A stretch of DNA of 64,000 bases from an uncultured Saccharospirillaceae bacterium. GTDB lineage: Bacteria > Pseudomonadota > Gammaproteobacteria > Pseudomonadales > Natronospirillaceae. The stretch spans positions 23,308-87,307 of the forward strand of contig CAJXZL010000004.1 in NCBI GenBank assembly GCA_913063165.1. The letters run 5' to 3'. The notes below the pieces were generated by a model. That model did not search any database and was not told where the DNA came from. It was given only the letters and a program-made list of their open reading frames with translations. Made by a program: the position numbers and the translations under genes. Shown here in pieces: positions 59,928 to 64,000 of the stretch; within the stretch, counting starts at the first letter, position 1; the number at the start of each line of letters is the position of its first letter.

Positions 59928-61004
59928 ATGCCAATTGAGAAAGATCCAGACGCATCCCAACCTAGGGCACGACCTCAGCGTGTCTCTGACGCAACACAAA
60001 CCCCCCAATTAAGCGCCACCGTATCCCGTAGACATTTTGTCATTGGTGCTGGCGGTATTGCGGCGTCCTCCCTGTTAGGTGCAGCCTCGCTTCTGGTGAA
60101 TTCCGATGATGAAAAAGCCAAAATCGAGTGGGCAGAGCACTTCCAAACCCATTATCGACTCATGACCGATGTCGAAAAAGCAGAGGCCATTGAGCGTTTA
60201 GAACGGCGTTATTCAAAGCAATACGGCAAAGATGTCGTTGTTTCAGATAGCCCAGCGCAAGAGGGGGTACTTTTCGGTTACGCCCTCAATATTCAAAAGT
60301 GCATTGGTTGTCGACGCTGTGTGAAGGCCTGCGTAGAAGAAAACAACCAATCCCGAGGTAAAGACCAAGAAACGGAGTGGATTCGCGTCATTAAAATGGA
60401 GAAGGGTGAATTCGAGCCTGAAAAAATGCACCAAGGCTACCCTGAAGACTATGGTATCCAAGTGGGTGGTAATGCCTATTCGGCCGCTGGTGTTGTTTTG
60501 GAAGGTGAGCACCACTACCAACCTGATGTTGTGCCTGAAGACGACTCGCTCTATATGCCTGTCGCCTGTATGCAATGTGAAAAACCACCCTGCGTGAAGG
60601 TATGCCCGGTGCGCGCTACCTACCGTGAGCCAGACGGCGTTGTGGTTATCGATTATAACTGGTGCATTGGTTGTCGCATGTGTATTTCAGCCTGTCCCTA
60701 TTGGGCGAGACCGTTCAACTGGGGCGAGCCTAAGTTACCCAAGAAAGCCATGAACCCCAATACGCACTATCTGGGCAATCGCCCGAGAATGAAAGGCGTG
60801 GTTGAAAAGTGCACTTTTTGTATCCAGAGAACGCGTGAAGGCCGTTATCCTGCCTGCGTTGAAGTGTGTCCTGTAGGTGCCCGTAAATTTGGCAACTTGC
60901 TCGACCCACAAAGTGAAATTAGACAGATATTGGACCGAAAACAGGTGTTTCGTCTTAAGGCTGAAATGAACACCTATCCAAAGTTTTTCTATTTTATCGA
61001 CTAG
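59928..61004 (+). CDS. Tat-exported 4x[4Fe-4S] electron-transfer subunit
   Basis: 358 residues from the ATG at 59928, preceded by AGGGA. A Tat signal has SRRHFVIG at 33-40 followed by a hydrophobic stretch. Sixteen Cys in four groups (125/128/131/135, 214/217/222/226, 246/249/252/256, 295/298/310/314) ligate four [4Fe-4S] clusters, as in the NrfC, PsrB and DsrO type. A longer-than-usual insert separates groups one and two. With the NrfD-like gene 10 nt downstream it should form the periplasmic wire of a quinone-linked complex. The catalytic partner is not seen in this window. Confidence 0.92.
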   Translation: MPIEKDPDASQPRARPQRVSDATQTPQLSATVSRRHFVIGAGGIAASSLLGAASLLVNSDDEKAKIEWAEHFQTHYRLMTDVEKAEAIERLERRYSKQYGKDVVVSDSPAQEGVLFGYALNIQKCIGCRRCVKACVEENNQSRGKDQETEWIRVIKMEKGEFEPEKMHQGYPEDYGIQVGGNAYSAAGVVLEGEHHYQPDVVPEDDSLYMPVACMQCEKPPCVKVCPVRATYREPDGVVVIDYNWCIGCRMCISACPYWARPFNWGEPKLPKKAMNPNTHYLGNRPRMKGVVEKCTFCIQRTREGRYPACVEVCPVGARKFGNLLDPQSEIRQILDRKQVFRLKAEMNTYPKFFYFID

Positions 61005-61014
61005 GGAAAGCGAC

Positions 61015-62235
61015 ATGAAACTGCTGAGATTTTTGCAGGATTATATAGGCTTTATCGTACGGGGTGGTCCCACATTTTATTTGTGGTTGGCCTTTTTATC
61101 GGTGCTCATCGGCGGCTGGATATACGGTTATTACCAGCAGCTCACCCTGGGTATGACCGTCACAGGATTAACCGATCAAGTGAGTTGGGGGCTATATCTC
61201 GCGAACTTTATCTTTTTGGTGGGTGTAGCTGCAGGCGCTGTGACCGTGGTTTTTCCAGCCTATGTCTATAAGCACGAAGGCCTACACGATGTGGCGGTTA
61301 TCGGTGAAATGATTGCCATATTCGCAGTGACTATTTGCACCCTGTTTGTGTTTCTGCACGTGGGACGCCCAGATCGTATTTGGCACATGCTGCCCTACAT
61401 AGGTGTGATGAACTGGCCAAGCTCAGTGCTGACGTCTGATGTGGTGGTGTTAACTACCTATTTGTTTCTCAATGCGATTACCGGATTCTATTTTCTCTAT
61501 CAAAAATATTACAACCGGCCCATCAACAAACGGTTCTTTATGCCGATCATCTACCTCTCTATTGTGTGGGCAATCAGTATCCATACGGTCACTGCCTTTC
61601 TTATGGCCACCTTTGACACCCGAGCCATGTGGCACACGGGCATGATGCCCATACGCTTCATTATCACTGCCTTTGCAGCAGGCCCCGCCTTTATTGTGAT
61701 TGTGTTGTTGCAGCTAAAGCGCCACACCGCGCTGGTCGTTCAGGATTCAGCCATTAATTTTCTCATGCAACTGGTCACCTGGTGCTTGGGTATCGCTTTG
61801 TTCCTTACCCTGTCTGAAGTGGTCATTGAGCTCTATCAAGGCTCAGGAGAATCCTATGGACTCCGCTATCTGATGTTTGGCATGTACGGACTTACCGACC
61901 TAGTACCCTGGTTTTGGGCTTCAATGGGTCTCACCGCAGGTGCATTCCTTATGTTGCTATTTCCCAGTATTCGCCTGAACCAAGAGGTTATTCCCTATAT
62001 TTGCACCATGGCATTTGTGGGTATTTGGATAGAGAAGGGCATGGGATTGGTCATTCCAGGTGAAATACCTTCGCCAATCGGCGAATTCTCGCAATATGTC
62101 CCCAGCACGATTGAAATCATGAATAGCGTGGGCATTTGGGCCTTTGGCTTCTTCCTTTTGACGTTGTTGCTAAAAGGTGCAGCTGGCATATTGTCTGGGG
62201 AGGTCCGCCATGCATCACGGCATGAGGCTTACTAA
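61015..62235 (+). CDS. NrfD/PsrC-family quinone-reactive membrane subunit
   Basis: 406 residues with about ten hydrophobic helices. Typical NrfD features: WGLYLANFIFLVGVAAGAV in the N-terminal half and the GRPDRIWHMLPY stretch after TM4. Such proteins oxidise or reduce quinone and pass electrons to a periplasmic Fe-S partner, here the preceding gene. GGGAAAG precedes the ATG. Its 3' end overlaps the cytochrome gene if the latter starts at 62210. Confidence 0.92.
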   Translation: MKLLRFLQDYIGFIVRGGPTFYLWLAFLSVLIGGWIYGYYQQLTLGMTVTGLTDQVSWGLYLANFIFLVGVAAGAVTVVFPAYVYKHEGLHDVAVIGEMIAIFAVTICTLFVFLHVGRPDRIWHMLPYIGVMNWPSSVLTSDVVVLTTYLFLNAITGFYFLYQKYYNRPINKRFFMPIIYLSIVWAISIHTVTAFLMATFDTRAMWHTGMMPIRFIITAFAAGPAFIVIVLLQLKRHTALVVQDSAINFLMQLVTWCLGIALFLTLSEVVIELYQGSGESYGLRYLMFGMYGLTDLVPWFWASMGLTAGAFLMLLFPSIRLNQEVIPYICTMAFVGIWIEKGMGLVIPGEIPSPIGEFSQYVPSTIEIMNSVGIWAFGFFLLTLLLKGAAGILSGEVRHASRHEAY

Positions 62236-63052
62236 AATGGCAGGAACAAAGCGCAGGATTCTTACCCTGTTAGCATGCTGTATGGGGCTGATTTGGTCTA
62301 GCAGTGCGATAGCAGAGGATACAGCTGCACCAGAACCCTGTTTTGAAAGTCGCAAAGGGGCAAGCGAATCCGTCCCCATTTTGCTTGAAAATGGGATGCC
62401 ATCCATAAAGTGTTCGCCCAAAACCGGTGGGGTCTTGTGGTGGGGCGATCCGTTTTTTAACACCGAACCCCTAGGATCTTTGCCGATGTTTGAAGGGCAA
62501 GTGAGTGGGGAAGGCGTGATGCGCTCAAGGACTGAGAAGTTGACATTATTCACAGTGTGCGGAGTAGCTTGTCACAATGGCTTTTACCCGCCAGTACCTA
62601 AGAGTAAGAATCCACGGGCACTGACCATGCACCTGGATATCGTTCCCGATGCACTTAATTTGCAGCATGGAAATCAGGCCATTTGGTGTTTAGATTGCCA
62701 CAGCGCCAAACAACGGCGATTTTTGGAAGATAATTTTGGCAACCCAATCGGTTTTAATGAACCCCAGAAATTGTGTGGCAAGTGTCATGGGTCTGTCTAT
62801 CGCGATTGGCGTGACGGTATTCATGGTAAGCGCATAGGTGAGTGGGCGTCCGATGGCAAAAAACGTTGGTTTGTTTGCACCGAATGTCACAACCCGCATG
62901 ATGTCCAGCAAGGAACTCGCCATTCGGGCTTTGCACAGATTGAACCTGAATGGGCGCCAAAGCTGTCAAAGGGCGTCGACAATTTTGACTATGAACTAAA
63001 AAATGCCGATGGCACCTGGAAAGAAAAATATTTGCCAAAAGAAGATGAGTAA
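62210..63052 (+). CDS. Periplasmic multihaem cytochrome c
   Basis: 280 residues from the ATG at 62210 (GGGAGG 6 nt upstream); an ATG at 62237, just after the nrfD-like stop with GAGG 9 nt upstream, is equally plausible. A Sec signal peptide (KRRILTLLACCMGLIWSSSAIA-ED) directs it to the periplasm. Three canonical haem motifs are CLDCH (codons from 62687), CGKCH (62774) and CTECH (62876). A fourth, CGVACH (62558), is CX3CH. It probably carries electrons between the Fe-S/NrfD pair and an unknown partner. I do not recognise a named family. Confidence 0.88.
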   Translation: MHHGMRLTKMAGTKRRILTLLACCMGLIWSSSAIAEDTAAPEPCFESRKGASESVPILLENGMPSIKCSPKTGGVLWWGDPFFNTEPLGSLPMFEGQVSGEGVMRSRTEKLTLFTVCGVACHNGFYPPVPKSKNPRALTMHLDIVPDALNLQHGNQAIWCLDCHSAKQRRFLEDNFGNPIGFNEPQKLCGKCHGSVYRDWRDGIHGKRIGEWASDGKKRWFVCTECHNPHDVQQGTRHSGFAQIEPEWAPKLSKGVDNFDYELKNADGTWKEKYLPKEDE

Positions 63053-63080
63053 TCAGGCGTTGAGATCAGTAACAAGTCGG

Positions 63081-63117
63081 TTTTGGGCAATCGATTTTGG
63101 GCAATCGATTTTGGGAA
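63081..63117. repeat. 14-bp tandem repeat
   Basis: TTTTGGGCAATCGA occurs twice in a row (63081-63094, 63095-63108) followed by a partial third copy. It is between the cytochrome gene and the next gene; no function is evident. Confidence 0.8.
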
Positions 63118-63158
63118 TTAGGTTGCAAGCTGCACCTTAAACAACGGACAGTGCCAAT

Positions 63159-63500
63159 ATGAATGTAAAAACCAAAATGTATTTCGGACCGCCATTGGCG
63201 GCGCTGACCCAAAACGAAAAAAACACCCTAGAGATCAGTGGCAGGTTGAATCGTACCGCTGAACGGTATCTGGGTATCCTTGAGCAATATGCCATTGAGC
63301 TTACTGCACCAGAAATCGCGTGTTTGAAGAAGATTTGCATGGTGGGACACATGTCGATGGATGAAATTGCCGAACTGCCGCATGACGTGGCGCAATTTCG
63401 TGGTTATGTAGATGGATTGGACACCCACGCTTTCGCCCAAAAATTAAAAGAAGCACCCCTAGTCGCACTCATTGCCACAGTAGATCAAATCGGCCTATAA
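63159..63500 (+). CDS. Hypothetical protein, 113 residues, downstream of the cytochrome
   Basis: Predicted soluble and mostly helical, with no signal peptide and no CXXCH. Sequence features: LTQNEKNTLEISGRLN, then CLKKICMVGHMSMDEIAELP with two Cys. I do not recognise it. It lies 106 nt after the cytochrome gene on the same strand and may be the last gene of the redox operon, possibly an assembly or regulatory protein, but this is position-based only. Confidence 0.7.
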   Translation: MNVKTKMYFGPPLAALTQNEKNTLEISGRLNRTAERYLGILEQYAIELTAPEIACLKKICMVGHMSMDEIAELPHDVAQFRGYVDGLDTHAFAQKLKEAPLVALIATVDQIGL

Positions 63501-63542
63501 CCCAATACAGGCCGTCCATTGTGCGAGGTTACTATGCAGGGG

Positions 63543-63830
63543 TTATTTTAATCGTTTGAAAAAGCGATTGTAGATATCCCACACCACACCACTCAAAATC
63601 AACAACAAACCTAAAAACGTCGTACCAGACGATCGAAACACCAGCATGATAATCAGGCCACTGGCCATTAATGAAAATGCAAAGGGATTGGTCTTCTTTG
63701 ATTCTAGCGGCGTTTTGCTGTTGGAATCTACTGATGCGACACGTTTTCTCAGTGACACCCCACAACCTGGACAGGTTGCCGCCTTGTCGGATACTTCTTT
63801 GCCACATTCTTTACAGGGTACTAACGCCAT
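63543..63830 (-). CDS. Small zinc-ribbon membrane protein
   Basis: 95 residues. The N-terminus is a four-Cys zinc ribbon (CKECGKEVSDKAATCPGCG). After a Ser/Lys linker come two hydrophobic segments (FSLMASGLIIMLVF and TFLGLLLILSGVVW) and a basic end. Zinc-ribbon membrane proteins of this size are common and mostly uncharacterised. Convergent with the 113-residue gene. Confidence 0.8.
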   Translation of the reverse strand: MALVPCKECGKEVSDKAATCPGCGVSLRKRVASVDSNSKTPLESKKTNPFAFSLMASGLIIMLVFRSSGTTFLGLLLILSGVVWDIYNRFFKRLK

Positions 63831-64000
63831 GAAATAGCATCCTTAACTTATTATTGGAGTTTGTAAATCTATCCCATAGTTTAGCAGTCAATGGTGCTTA
63901 TCACTTATTAGTCAAAGGTATGATAGGTGGCGGCGGAGTCAAATTTTCTGGTGAGATATGACACATCATGTCGTTAGGGGCGTTTAGTATGGCTGCAACT

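Overview
The window is chromosomal DNA of a gammaproteobacterium, most likely of the Pseudomonadales/Oceanospirillales type. The gene order tRNA-Pro/Arg/His/Leu, tig, clpP, clpX, lon, hupB, ppiD is the pseudomonad order. So are cspD/clpS-clpA-infA-bpt-aat-ftsK-lolA-rarA-crcB-serS, mnmA-hflD-purB-roxA and holC-hypothetical-valS. I cannot name the genus from the sequence alone. Most of the window is densely packed housekeeping DNA with clear Shine-Dalgarno sites and good intrinsic terminators.

Layout. 1-6 kb: RNA modification and envelope genes (rlmG, cut by the window edge; trmA; miaE; the lpxH-ppiB-folD operon), with a striking tandem repeat between rlmG and trmA. 5.9-6.5 kb: a four-tRNA operon behind a strong promoter. 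6.8-15.5 kb: the protein quality-control block (trigger factor, ClpXP, Lon, HU-beta, PpiD). 15.6-27 kb: a KdsC-like phosphatase, cysS-yidD-Trm112, a two-half T-fold (QueD-like) protein, a dihydroorotase, a TRIC-type channel, valS, a Cof-type phosphatase, and mgsA-holC-hypothetical. 26.9-28.3 kb: the least conserved stretch, an AT-rich gap with DnaA-box-like sites beside a truncated glycosyltransferase. 28.3-36 kb: an EamA transporter, roxA, purB, hflD, mnmA, fabV, rluE and cspD. 36-41 kb: the bacterial N-degron set, with ClpS and ClpA beside both aminoacyl-tRNA-protein transferases. 41-47.4 kb: ftsK-lolA-rarA-crcB-serS. 47.4-54.7 kb: a degenerate HD-GYP protein, DDAH, a flavoprotein, glpD and acetoacetyl-CoA synthetase.

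The accessory end (54.7-64 kb) is the most interesting part. An intact IS3-family element with a programmed -1 frameshift site and a 3-bp target duplication lies just upstream of the acetoacetyl-CoA synthetase gene. Next is a two-gene operon encoding a PotD/NspS-like periplasmic polyamine-binding protein overlapping an MbaA-like GGDEF-EAL membrane protein, which looks like a polyamine-sensing c-di-GMP switch. After it come two FNR/Anr-like palindromes and then genes for a Tat-exported four-cluster Fe-S protein, an NrfD/PsrC-type quinone-reactive membrane protein and a periplasmic multihaem cytochrome c with one non-canonical CX3CH motif. No catalytic subunit for this redox module is visible in the window, so its substrate is unknown. 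An unrecognised 113-residue protein and a small zinc-ribbon membrane protein follow.
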